Shown here one piece after another: positions 50,355 to 63,420 of a stretch of DNA of 64,000 bases. This DNA is from Dromaius novaehollandiae. Lineage: Eukaryota > Chordata > Aves > Casuariiformes > Dromaiidae. The notes beneath the pieces are model-generated. The model made no database searches. It was given only the letters and a program-made list of their open reading frames with translations, and was not told where the DNA came from. A program made the position numbers and the translations under genes. The stretch lies in assembly GCF_036370855.1 (NCBI RefSeq), contig NC_088102.1:40895835-40959834 (forward strand), given 5' to 3'. Each line of letters begins with the position of its first letter. Position 1 is the first letter of the stretch.

Positions 50355-50390
50355 GAAAGAGAGGAGGGGAGGAGAGGAGGAGAAAGGAGA
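50355..50390 (+). repeat. Polypurine tract
   Basis: A run of only A and G (GAAAGAGAGGAGGGGAGGAG and onward) about 36 nt long. Such tracts can form triplex DNA. On the DPF3 transcript it is a deep-intronic CU tract far from any known exon. Confidence 0.75.
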
Positions 50391-51119
50391 CAGTTTTACT
50401 GATCTCTGGACAAACAAGATTTGCATTAAGAACAACTCTAATTTCATTTGCTAGCACAATGGTTCCAGAAGTTTCAAATCAGATGGCAAACTCCAGAGAA
50501 ATTATTTAAATGTCACCATTTTAATAATAAATCAACTCATTAACTATGCAGAAGACACTATGGTATTGCATACACAGTGACCTCTCTGCTGTTACATGAG
50601 GAAACTGCATCATACAGATAAATAAATTCAGCACATGATGGGTATATGGTTCATAACCTATGGAAACATGCTGTAAATGCAAGAGGTCTGACTTTCCCAC
50701 ACGAGCATGCTGAACTGCTCATAATTTACGCTATTGCTAATATAGCAGTGTAGCTGCCTACTCAGACATAACTAGAACTGCCTCACTCAACTAAACACAA
50801 ACAAAAACAATTTTGAACAAGTTGATTCAGTCACTCATTGATTTAAAGAAACTCTTTCAGCTACTGAACAGGTAGGATTCCTAAAACACACTCTCCATTG
50901 TTTGTAATGCAGTATTAGAAGCTGGAAAAATCCCCTTGTCTACTGATTTTCTCCTTTTCCATTAGTTAAAACTGCTGTTTGGTTGGGAATTTTTAAATGC
51001 CAATGGAGATTTCATCAATATGACAGCCACTTTTCACTTTCCCATCAAACTCCCAGAGATGTCAATATTTAGAGGGAAGTAATGGTGCAGTAATGCATGC
51101 TGCAGAGCATCGGCAGGTG

Positions 51120-51440
51120 CTTAGTAGGGGCAAGCGAAATGTTTTAGTTTACTTTCTAAAAGATGCAATTTCAGGATTATCTAAATATTTGATTTGTGAA
51201 TCAAATATTTGAATTTGATTTCAGCCAAAAAGAAAGTGGAAGGAGAGAAAGGGTTAAGAAATGGCAGAGGCAGAAACAGATTTTTCAGAAAGGTTGAGAC
51301 ATTTTGTTCCAGTATTTTACAAGCAAAAAGTTTGACTTTTCATTTTGAAACAGTACCTTGCTTCAAAAGTGAGCTTGACCTAATTGTTTTTAAGAAAGCA
51401 AAACATACTCGTAAATTAAATGTTTCATTCAAGTCTGAGC
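51120..51440. repeat. AT-rich dispersed repeat, copy 4
   Basis: It shares the TTCATTTTGAAAC / TTTTCAGAAAG word style of copies 1-3. It contains a perfect inverted repeat, AAATATTTGATT (51183-51194) / AATCAAATATTT (51199-51210), with a 4-nt loop TGTG. It overlaps a chance 120-codon plus-strand frame. Boundaries are approximate and the family name is unknown. Confidence 0.42.
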
Positions 51441-54400
51441 AGATTTGGAAGGGGGAGAGAATGGGTAAGGGTCATTTCATTGAGGAAAAACCATCTGAGG
51501 AGGAAAATCATCTTAGATTAAACAAGAAATTAGCCAGTTCCACTGCAGCGGACTCAAATGTCCCTCATTAAACAGTCTGCTAGTCATGTTCTTCTCCAGC
51601 ACCAGAAGAATAACTGAAGAGAGGCTATATGAAAGCAGAACATTATTTTATTTAATGCCAAAAAGTGAGCTCCCATGGTACTATTGGGATCTGTGAGTCT
51701 TATGACCCTGCTCTTCTTCAACTGCTCACTAGCTAACTGGCCACAGTTTTGGGCTGTTTTGGGCTGTTCTGCCAAAGCGAAGAGGTTGTAAAGTCCCCTC
51801 CTACAGGCTGGGCTGACAAGGTTCTGGTACCCCCGACTCCCTTTAGCCTTACTGGCCATTGAGGGTATCCATCACCCTCACTCACATTCGCTGTCAGGCA
51901 ACATCCTGTTACCCAAGAGATCTTTAGCAACTTTTGATGACAGGTACCTAACAGGGCCTAATCTTTATTCATAAAAGCAATCACAGAGCAACCTAATGGG
52001 TTCACCCATCCTTAGGAAATTCTTCTCTGATTTTTTTTTCAGCTAAATACCTCTAAAATCCCATCATTAATGGAAGCGAGAAAGGGCCTGGAGAGCTAAT
52101 TAAGGAAGAGGCTGACCTGACCTTGCAAGGGAATCGAGGCTCACCTCTCCCTAGCCCAGCGGAGATCCACCTGCCCTGGTGAAGGATTGCATGGTTGTGG
52201 ACCAGCCACCTAAAGAGTATAAGAGCAATCTGAATTCAGAGAGGGTTTGTGGATAGTTAGTAGCTGTCCAAAGCCTCTGGGCTGATGGACACATTCAGAG
52301 ACACAAACACAGTCCTTGGTGTGGAAAGACTGAAAAGAGCTGGAACCTGCTCTTTAAGAAGTGCAAGCCCAAATATCCCCGTAATGGATGAGACTGCTGA
52401 GCCAAGACCTAGTCACAGAATCCCCTGCACCCTAAAATGACCTGTTGAGCCTGAGGAGAGAGCTGGAAAGGTTTGAGTGTTATTTGACAGTATTAAGCCA
52501 CTTCCAAAAGAGCACTGATGTGAAGCGACTATGATTTGTGAGCAGACATAGGCTCAAAACCACCCTAGGCAAACTCTGCCATAAAAAAGTGCTACATGAA
52601 CTCAGAAGCTACATCTCACTGGCTATCTGACACTAAAGTAGAAGTATCCCTTCAGTGACAGCACAGCTTTCAACTGGTTCTCATCCAGTGATTTCCTCTC
52701 ACCTTGGAGAGCTAGCCTCAGTACTGGCCACTGAAATCACCATATGAAGTAGTTAATGGCTATGGCTGATGAAAGAAATCTAACTTAGTAAGCTAACTCC
52801 TCAGCAATGCTTGATAACACTTCAGCATTATTTAAAACCCCGAATCTGCTTCAAAAGAGATGGCTGTATCTGAAGGATCTGATCACGTTATTTCTCCTTC
52901 TACAGCCCATAGTGAAGCCACATTGTTACCGACACCAGAACACTAACAGCAAAGACTGAAGAAGCATAATGAGAAGGAACTTCAGACCAAGCAAAAAATG
53001 ACTCACAAACAACTGTAGGAACCTAAAGGTAGATGAGAATGTTTGTTATGAAAGATGAACAGCACAAGAAACAAAACCCTCTTCTCTGATAAAACCACTC
53101 AGTATGAGGCACTGAAGGGAGAGTACGTCTGTTCCTTCTCCGTCCATCAGCTCTGAGCTCAAAGCAGAATTACCCCCTACAAGCTTTCCAGTACAGCGAA
53201 CTCACACAGGCAGGTAGCAGAAGTGCAGAGAACTTCAGCCCACCACTCAACTCGCAATATTCAAAGCATATGGCCTTTTCCATAGCAACGTCGTAACCTG
53301 TAGGTCATTCAGAGCTACTATAGCTACCTTAGGCAACATTAAGCAGAAAACATTTCCAATCATATCCTGGATGCCACTATTAGCAAATACAACACTGCAC
53401 TCCAGAAATCTGCACTTTTTAAAGGTAAATGGCATGGTTCTCCCATCATGGTACATACATCATGGTATCATGGAGAATTACAGGCTGAAAGGATGAAAGG
53501 TCATCAAATAACAGATTTGGTGAGTTTCCACACAAACAGCAAGGGCATTTGTCGAAACAGCAACATACGCAGTGAGGCTCTAAAAAATATACTGGTGAAC
53601 TAAAAGGATGCCACAGGTGGATGGCTCTCATCTTATGGCATTAAAATGAAAGACAGGACTTAACTGTTGGAAATGTCTAGCTTTGGTGGAGCAAAGAAAA
53701 TACAATTTATAGTATTTTCCAAAGGAATACAGAGATCTTAAACACAATAAGCCAGAGTTAAGACAAGCATAGTCCCAAGCCCAGCCAGAACTAAGGGAAC
53801 TAGTCAATGCTTAAATGGCCTCCCGTGTACGTTTTATGAAGTAGAGGTCCTCCTGAGCCATCTTCAACACTAGGGATGGAACAGCGTAGAGAGAAGGCTA
53901 TGTCACTGCTAATGAGCATTAAAAGTTTGGTTTTAGAGGGAAAGGGTTATGCTTTTTCATGATCTATTGGCTGAATGGCTCTGATTACAGCTAGGGCTCA
54001 CAGCTCCATGATGCAAATTTAACCACCTTTTTTATTTTTTTTTCTGATACCAGGCAAAGGTTTGGAATAAATCTTAAATCAGTGAAGTATACTACTTCAG
54101 GCCAAAGCAAAGAAGCCAATTTCCCAATACTCTTTTCAGTCCTCTCACAGAACTCAGGATTCCAGCTCTCAGCTTTGCCATCCTTCAAATGAATCTTCAC
54201 CCAGGGAACATTGGTTGTGGGGACACCAGTTAGATGCAGGAGTGCTGGCAGACATTTTTACTCTTCTCCTGTCATTCCTGACTCTCACCAGCAAAAACTC
54301 TCCTCCAGAACAGGAAAATATGTTCCAAGCCAGGATGACAAAGGAAATCTGCTCTGGGACTCAGGGAACAGAGGTATTTTTTTATGTTGAGACAATTTTT

Positions 54401-54453
54401 GCAGAACTAAAACTTCCATTTAGAACATTTATATTTCCAGGTCCATAGCTTAA

Positions 54454-54469
54454 AACACACACACACACT
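54454..54469 (+). repeat. (AC)n microsatellite
   Basis: A short uninterrupted AC dinucleotide run, 16 nt long, inside the DPF3 intron. Confidence 0.85.
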
Positions 54470-56253
54470 CTCCACAAAAATGTTCAAAGTAAGACTTATG
54501 CAGAGTTTTTCCCTGGAGTCTGACAGCCTATAACAACAGCTGTGCTGTGGTGGGAATGATCTCATTCATCTCAACAGGGTGTTGACAGACATACATAAAG
54601 GCCAATTTCAACACACACTTTCACTCCTGGTTACCTTAGCAGAAATGTCTAGCTCTGCTCTGTGTATCCATCCCACTGGGGACAATGAAAACGACAACTG
54701 AGTTGGAACGGGAGGAGAGACGATGACCTACTGAACAAAAAAAGTGCACTGATGCTATGAGCAGCTTCCTTCCTTCCTTTCTCCAACTTTCCTTTCTTTG
54801 ATTTGCCAACGTTTGGCTCTGCCCTCCATCCAACCTCCATGTGGGTCTCCTTGTCCTATGCAGCACAGCAGAAAGCTCAAGAGAAACTAGGAGAAGATGA
54901 GCAAAATTATGGCCAGAGGGTCAGGATTTCTTACCACACACCCTCCCTTCTCACTCTGCTTTGGGACAGGAAAAGATGACTTGCCCCCTGAAATCCCTTT
55001 GGAAAAGCAGTTTTGTAAGCCTGCAGCTCAGATTATTTTAAGAATACCTGAGAGCAAATGAAATAGAGGAGGGAAAGGAAATTGGAAGTTACTAGGTGAG
55101 GGCTTAAAACTATCCATCCTATCAGGCACTATACACTGAAAGGACAGCATCTTAGCTACCTTCTCAGTGCACCTCAGAAATAGCTTTAGCACCTTACCCC
55201 ACCTTCCCAACAGTCGCTGGCCCTCAGTGTCCAAAACATGGCAAAAGAAGGAAAGTCCATTCTCAGCTGCAAAATGGCTGAGGAGAACCCAGTGAACAGT
55301 CCATAAGCAATTCTATCAGATCCCAAGCAAGTTCCCAAGAGCCATAGTGACTGAGGACAGCAAAGGTAGCTGAAACTATCTGTTTGTTTTCTCCTTCCTC
55401 CAATGAATCTGCCAAAGGCTTTGCACAGGAAAAGATAAAGTCTGTAGGTAAGCAGTGCAGTTTTCATGTCGTATTCACTCCAGGTGAATCAAGAAACAAA
55501 TGCTAATGGAAATTAAAATTATACATGTGGAAAACTATACAGAAAAAGGCTAAGAATAATTAACTCTCTGCTGAAAAAAATATACTTTCTATCACACAGA
55601 ATTGTTAAAAATTTATGCAGACAGAGTCTCATTTTTTACATTTCCAAGGAGTTTAGAGTAATTTTTATATGGCCCTGCCAGATTCATTTCTGATCTGATC
55701 CGTAGCACTTCCTCCTTTTGCACTATTATTTGTCGTTTAACCTGCCAGGGGCGGGGGGAGTGGGAAGTCTCTCTACTCTAAAGGCCCTGTACCCACCTCA
55801 GAAGATCACTTAAAAACTACATCCCAGCTGCTATTTTTGCAAGCAGCTGCCAGTGCAGAAAGAGCCATCTATAGCCTCTGCTGGTAGCAGAGAATGTGAT
55901 GGGAAGGCAGAGGAAACTCAGCAGGGCTTCATAAAAATGACAGAGGCATATTAGGGGAAAGGAAAAACAGGATTTCCTGAAAAGGCTGCAGATCCCAGCT
56001 GATCTGAAACAGTATTTCCTCTTTCTCTCTCCAACCCATACAGCCATACTACTACTAACTACTACTAACCAAATATGTGTAAAGGGAAAGGGAGGTTTCA
56101 GATCTACATTATGAAATGCGACAAAGCAAGCCAAGGTTTTGAAACTGGCAGCCAGTTACTCCAGTGACTGGCACATTGATTAAAAAAGTGATAGATAGGG
56201 TCAGGATACCATAAGGCAATGTCACCAAAATCTGTGCTAAAAGCCTTCTCACA

Positions 56254-56284
56254 TAGTTTAGACTCAGCCTTTGAGTCTAAACTA
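56254..56284. repeat. Perfect 13-bp hairpin
   Basis: Left arm TAGTTTAGACTCA (56254-56266), loop GCCTT, right arm TGAGTCTAAACTA (56272-56284). The arms are exact reverse complements. The complementarity stops abruptly at both ends, so it is too short for a canonical microRNA precursor. It could be a cruciform-forming site or the junction of an inverted duplication or template-switch event. Confidence 0.9.
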
Positions 56285-57214
56285 CCTTAACGCAACTCAA
56301 TCAATCTCATGGGGAAGGTTCTTAAAATATAAATACATTTAAGAAGATCAACTATTAGCACCAAGTGATGGGAAATAATCAGTCTTATTTATACAAATCC
56401 TATACGAATCCAGTATTTTATTTCCTGCCTACCTTCATTAGAGCAAGTAACAGGACCTGTTACTGTAGTCCAACAAATGGAGAAGAGAAATTAAAAGAGA
56501 AAAAGGAAGAGAATTTTTGGTTAACTTCAAGCTTCATTAACAAATACAAAACAAAATACAGGGACAAAAGTCATCACTTACAAAATGGAAAAGGAAAACA
56601 AAATCAATAGAGGAGGAAGTTTTATTTTAAGCTTCAAAGAGAGTATTATAAACAATGGAGAGCTCAGAAAAGTATATGTACAAGAAGTATGTTATCCAAC
56701 AATGTCTTTTTAAAAGAAGATTATTTGCACTAAAAAAGACCTTGTGGAATTGGTTTGATAAAATAATATTTACAGAGGAATATACAGTAGGGGCATTGGA
56801 AGCAAAACTTTTATTTAACAGGAATATTACACAAATTGAATACAGACCCTATAGTCTGCAAAGCTTCATTACAGTTGTGCGTCTTGTTATAGTCTTTTTT
56901 TCACTAGCGGCAGTTCACCAACTGCAAGTTTAGACATCAACAAAATGAACAAAACAAAACCATCCTGCTCAAGGGCCTGATTATGACATAAATTTTGCCA
57001 TTTACTTTAGTGAGAGGAGAACTGAGGTCTACCAGATTTTTCACTGCTATTTTGTGCTACCCTGGGAGGGAGCAGGAGATGGGGAAAGGAGAAGAGGACA
57101 AGATCCTCCACCCCTGACACACAGAAACCTGTCAGAGAGGTGAGTTCTAGCTTTAGGCATGCAAGAAACATAATGCAGGATCAGGCTCTCTGGCAGCTTC
57201 ACCTATGCAGGATG

Positions 57215-57215
<1 letters not shown>

Positions 57216-57247
<32 letters not shown>
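57216..57247 (+). repeat. Poly(T) run, 32 nt
   Basis: The longest homopolymer of the window: 32 T without interruption. On the minus strand it is a poly(A) run, but no retroposon body, such as a CR1 or SINE, is recognisable before it. CR1 elements do not end in poly(A), so it is more likely a simple expansion. Confidence 0.9.
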
Positions 57248-57248
<1 letters not shown>

Positions 57249-60200
57249 GTAGACATAGCTTTTTTCACTCAGAAAACCAACATAAGCCGCATTAACAAAG
57301 ACACTTTTCCTAGCTATACACTGGGTCTATACCAATAGGTACATCTGGCACAGCTGTTATAGGGGAGAGCTCCTCTCAGAGGCAAGTCCAATACCTTTCT
57401 TCTAGGACACAAGGCTATCCCGCATCCTTACCAGACTGCATCACACAACAGCGAATAGCCCTGCACTATCTGCTGTGAACAGATCTGGCAGCCAACAAAG
57501 TCCTCCAGTGCTTGTAAGAAGCAGAACACCTGATTTTGCTGAGAAGATGGCTACCAACTTAGAATAAGGGTTGCAAACTTCCTTCTCTGCTGCCCCACTG
57601 GACAATTTAGGATGGCAGCTAAGGAAACTCACTCTCTTCTCCCGAGTTATCCCTGTTGCTTACTGCTGACATGCAGGTGCATCTATAGACTTTTCAAAGT
57701 CCACTGCTTCTTAAGAGAGGGCCTAAATACACACAGTTTCTACGCATGGGATCATCCTTGACTCCAACGGGATGGTCCGTGCCCAGAGCACTTGAACATT
57801 TGGACACTTTCTTTACAAACAACTCAGAATCAGCTGTGGAACTACAAAAGCAAAAAATGACAGCAAAATTAGCAGTCGTTTTTCCTTTTTCCAACCTCTC
57901 TTCCAGTAGAAGTATTTCCCAGAGTCACTAAAGTGAAAACCTGTTTTACTGTGCAGAAGAGACACACCAATCCTTCTGGGAGAAGACAGTCCTTTGAACT
58001 GGACACAAAACCTGATAACAAAAAAATCCAGCCACTGAGCCTGGTCTTTGCTTTTCCAACAGTTTTGTTCAGATTTGTGCCTAACACAGTACAGCAAAGT
58101 AAGTTTTAAGCATCTAACAGGAAAATATTATTAGAGAGAAAGTAAACCAGAACAATCTTCACTTACCACATCCAATTTGCAAAAAACAAAGATACCCAGC
58201 ACATGTATGAATGGCTTCTTTAAAGTAAGAGAGAGAGCAGAGTTGATCTTTATTTCCATATTTTAAAAAATGTTTTTTTTCCTTAAAGTAAATATTCGGT
58301 CTTTATTTTACATTAAGTGCTTTTTAAAATCTCATGTCTTCACAAAATTGCATTTAAAATTTGAACTAAAATGTATTTCAAACAAAAATACTGTGCAACT
58401 TCAGCACTTCCTTTCTCTCTTAAATATTGAAATAAATAAAATAGTTACGTCTTTTTTCAGTTTGTTTGTTTTTTCAGTCAATTCTACTGTAGATCAATTC
58501 CAGTTTGACCTAGGTTTATACACACGCTTAAAAGAAAGTGAAATCAAGACTTTAAAAAAAAATTCTTTGTATTGCACCAGCTTAGGGCATCCCCAGATCT
58601 TCTCTGAACAGTTGGCTGCTGGCTTCCCACAGTCCACGCTCCTGTGCCAGATGAAACACAGGTCCGGCAGGGTCAGGGCAAGGAGAGGAGAAGTATCAGA
58701 GCATCCTGGCTTCTCGCAGCCTTCTTCTGACATGTCTTGCTTGAAGGATGTTGGAGTCCATGAGGGCAGGGCTGACTGCAGAAGGAAAGGCAATACAAAG
58801 TAAAACTAAACAAACACAGACAACAAAAGCAATTGTTCAGAATAAAACAAAAAAATGCAAACCAATCTTCCAACACTGTTTGGATGTTAGTTCTTATTTT
58901 GAAAATATAGCTAGACAAACTCAGTTCCTGCTGACCATGGGGACCACGAACGAATACAAAGCAGACAAGTGGGATATGAAGGAGCATATCCAAAAGAAAG
59001 GCACCAAGCACTGTCAAATTTTCTTACTGTGAACACCTTTAAATAACCTTCATCATTCAGCTTCTTCAGATGTGTCTTTACAAGAGGTTAAGACTTTTGC
59101 TTGTGAAATCCTGCTCTGACTACACTGCTATATTGCTAATTATTTATACAGAGCTGCAAGGGTATGCAGCACTGCACAAAAGACATTTTCAGAAGTCTGA
59201 ACTATACATATATGCTTGGCAGCTGGAATAAGTGCAAAACTGCATTTTGCACTGCATTCGAATCTTGAATGGACTAAGTGGGCCAAGTTTTACACTGCTA
59301 AGCTCCTGAGCAGTATCAGACAGCCAATAAAATCATCTGGGTTTTTTTTTCACAAAATGCAAAACCCACCCATGTCCTCCCCCTTCCTCGCATATCAGTT
59401 TGGATGGCATGGAGGCCCAAAACCTTAGGAGCTGCCAGGGACAGAAAGAACAACTCAAAGTTATGAACTAGCTGCATCCCCTTATCAGGGGTATCAGAGC
59501 TTACTAGGTATCACAATTTAATATTGCAACACCTGTTTTTTTCTAAATGTTATTATAACTTGTCTCCTGCTGAATTTGGCAACTTAATACTTATAGAAAT
59601 ACATACAGGGATATGAAAAATAGTTCCAACCAAATGTCAGTGCTCTGTAGTATTTATACAGGTTGGGCTTTTTCAGCCCTGGTAAATACCTGGCAAACAG
59701 AAAAAAGGTTGATAGAGTTTATTGTAATGGCTCAGTCAGCAAAAATTCAGCTTGGCTCCATTCCTGTACTGTGAGGGTTTGTCAAAATAACCCAATGCCA
59801 GCATGAACACATACGTGTGCCTCATACTTTACATATACTCATAATTACAAATTACATATAAATAGGAAAAAATCACAGAGAATAAGAAATGGGCATTTAT
59901 TGGAAACATCTACATATTTTGCAGCACAATACACACTGGGCAGATTTTGTAGTTCTTATAGTAAGACAGCTCCCAGTGGGGTCAATACAATATTTGCTTG
60001 AGGAATTGATTCAGTAAAGCTGCTTGCCTTTTGAAAGAGGCAAATTGGATGAGGATCCAGGTTTTGAAAACTCCATAGTTTGATGGTATTTGAAGCCTAG
60101 CTTTTAGGGTCCCATCTCAAAACATAATTAAAATAATTAACCAAATAAAGGCAAAGCAGCCAGGAGTAGTGGTGTCCCAGCACAGTCTGGACTCAGTGAC

Positions 60201-62954
60201 TCTCTGGACACACTTCTGATTTGCCCTATGCATCAGCAGGCAGCAAACTGAGTCTCTGTCTTCAATCAAGAGCCTACGCTGAGGACTGTAAAATGGCAAA
60301 CTGGAGCTCAAAACGAATAACTAACTAATGCAAAAGCTCAAAGGCAAAACAACGAGGGGAGGGGATTGTAATAACGCATTCTGTTGAAACAAATGGCCAT
60401 CTCAGAGCTTGTCTACACCAGGCTAGCAAACGTATTAACAGTGAGGTTTCATTCAGTACGAGCAACCAGCTAAGAAAGCCCAGTGCTAATCCTTCTGAAG
60501 CCAGTGGCAAAGTTCTCCCTGAGTCCTGTTTCAGCAGTCTAGGCTCAACATTTATTACCTTACCACATATGTACAACATTATTCCAAACACCATTACATA
60601 TAAAAGAAATATCCAACCCACAAAACTGGGGGGGCACAAAGTGAAACAAAACAGATTCCAGTTCCATCCCTATTCTACCACATTCCTCACAGTCTGTCTT
60701 TGTTTTCTAGACGTTACGTCAGAGTCACATATTTTCTTAAAATATTCTCAATAAACATTAAAATTAAAATATCAATCTGTTTTCATGCAAGTGCTGAGGT
60801 TCATCCCTGCTAAAATGTCCTCTAATTAAAGTGCCACAAACGGGAATAGGCTAAGGATCAGTGCACATCCTATAGAGATTTTCTTTCCACTAATCAATTG
60901 CTCAAGCAGCACGTCACTTCCTTATTTCTACCTGCCCCCATATGTGAATCAGAAAGCTTGCAGAGGCTCTCTCAGGAAATCATGCATCTTTTCTTAAGAT
61001 CCTTTAGTACAGAGCAGTAGGAAGGTGCCTAAGATAGCTCATGTGATTAAACAAAAACAGAGAAGTCTGAATTTAGGGCCTGAAACATTCCTTTATTCAC
61101 ATTTCACATTGGAGTTTTATTTTGGGGCATGGCTCATCTGGGAGCATATAAGCTTCAGGGGAGTATCTGGATAGACTTCTGATAACCTTACTCTAATAAT
61201 AAGGACGTCTTTGGAGAAGGACTGGAAGAGCAAGGCTTGTGATTAGTTGAAGGACTGTGCCTTCAAAGATCTTCCTATGAACCTCAGAACAGCAGGTCTT
61301 ATTGAACTGCTGAAATCTCTGGGGAATACAGAGCATCACAGTTCTTTCTGATTTAAAAGATGAGTGTATTTTTTTAGGTACAACCCAGAATTCACATTGA
61401 AAAACTCTCTTTATAACTTCCTATCTTGGTTTCGGACTTATCTGTTTTTGAACATAACATTGGCACTGTGCAGTTCCCTCATTTCTGACCTGGCTATGCT
61501 GGTGTCAGGCTCCTCTTTTTTTTCCATTTCTCATTAATTTCCATATCTCGTTAATGCCATCAGTTTTCTCTTGCCCATCTGAGGTCTCCTGTAGCAGCCT
61601 CTTTGCTTTGCTTTCATTTTGGACTTACAAGCTGACCAACCCTCTTTCCCTGTTTCAAGTCTCCATTCCAGCGGTACCTATCCTGACAATATTTCATTTC
61701 CATATCAACATATTTAATACTCACAGTTAACACTACTTTCCAACCTAGTTTAAACAAGAACTCTTCTAGCTCCCAGCTCCACATCTTCATTTCCTCCCTG
61801 TGATCAATGCCTTCCTGGGGTCAGCACCACCCTGCTCAGCCCGCCCTCCTAAACTGGGAGACGTGGGTTTTCTCTTGTGTTGGTTATCTCATGAGATATC
61901 TTGAGGGATCCAAGGACTGTCCTGCTCTCCTCAGTGATTAATTTATTTTATCTTCCTCCCTCTCAGAACTAGATTGAACCAATGACTATCCATATACACA
62001 TTAATGGTATAAATAAGTGATGTGTATTTTTGTATGCCATCGATAATAAAGGTCAGCTGGTAGTTTTTATGCATTATGTGAGTTGTTGTGGCTTCTTTCT
62101 GAGGATACTGTTCTACCCAGTTGTCACAAAGATGGGTGGTTAGGTTGCGAAAGGATTAAGACTGTATGCATTGTTATAGTGACTGCATTTGTGAAACCAA
62201 ATCCTGATTTAATGAATTATGGGCATCTGATTATTGTTTGTATTCCCAAAGAGCCGAGAACATGTTAGGCATGGTTCACAAAAGACAATGGTAAGGACTC
62301 CACTTGGAAAAAATGCATTTAGAGTTTGTCTATCCTGCAGCTGACACAGAGACTGGAGTTCAGAAAGACATACCTGAATGGGCTTCAGCTAGCTAGCTCA
62401 GGTGCTGCTAGGACTACAGTCCCTACTGCAGCACAGAGCTCCAGATGGGCTGCAGCAGCACGCAAGCGCCAGGTGAGGAGAGCAGTTAGCAAGTGCTGAG
62501 CTCGGTGCTGCCATCACTACATCAGGAGCCCCGTGCAGCTGGCCAGTTCCAAGCAGCTAAAGAATACACCTCTCCGAGTTAGACAGTAAAAAGTGCACAA
62601 AAGAGCTAAAGTGAACCAACGCTGGCATTTCTCAGCCCATGAAAACTGAGCTCTCCTCAACTTCTTGATAATTGAAGTCTCTATATTACTCCTGTGAGCC
62701 TTTTCCTGTCAAAACATACTCTGATCCTATTATAAGGAGCACTGGACGTGTTTTTTTGAATTTTTTAAACTCTTTTCTTAACCTACTAATCTGTGTGACA
62801 TGATTGCTACTTGGATACAAGAAACAGATGCAAGAAATCATGTTTTCTTTCATTATTGTTTGTTTTCTGTGCATTTGGCACATTTTGATGTACTGCTCCC
62901 TTTCTATTTCCCTTTTGTTCACATAGACATTTCACACAGTAGCAGGGGAAAGAC

Positions 62955-62969
62955 TTTTTTTTTTTTTTT
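62955..62969 (+). repeat. Poly(T) run, 15 nt
   Basis: An uninterrupted run of 15 T in the DPF3 intron. No other signal is nearby. Confidence 0.85.
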
Positions 62970-63380
62970 AAGGGAGATAATATAGTGATAACAACATAAA
63001 TGTATGTGCAGGGACTGAAGGGCAGGAATAGCACAAGAAACCAATTTGAACTTAATTTTTTTTAATCTATTGCATTTCAGGTTTATGGTATTTCTTTGAG
63101 AAATGGCAGCAACACTACTTCTGGACCAGATTCTGCTCTCAATTACATTAACATAAACTCAGAGGAAATCTACTGACTTTATTGATATTACTCTTTGTCT
63201 ACTGTAAGGTCAATATGAAATAAGTGAGCCAACAGCATCTCATACAAGAGCTGGTTCCATTCATACTTGGTTAGGGAGTGTCTTCCACCTTGACTTCTAT
63301 TCCTTTTTATTTTAATGTCTGCATTGTAATACCTATGTCTATGTGTCTGTGCACATATATTCTTGGTATGTGTTTACCTG

Positions 63381-63420
63381 TATACATACACACGCATGCA
63401 TACACACACACACACACAAA
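63381..63420 (+). repeat. Imperfect (CA)n / (TACA)n microsatellite
   Basis: Begins with TATACATACACACGCATGCA and passes into a 17-nt pure AC run at 63402-63418. It is preceded by TATGTGTTTACCTG-like TG-rich sequence and is probably length-polymorphic. Confidence 0.85.

Noticed and set aside
56254-56284. microRNA precursor at the perfect hairpin
   Set aside because: Pairing ends after 13 bp on both sides, whereas a precursor needs a stem of about 30 bp or more.
58270-58803. 177-codon open frame on the plus strand
   Set aside because: It lies antisense inside the DPF3 intron, starts in an AT-rich Phe/Lys-rich stretch and shows no family resemblance.
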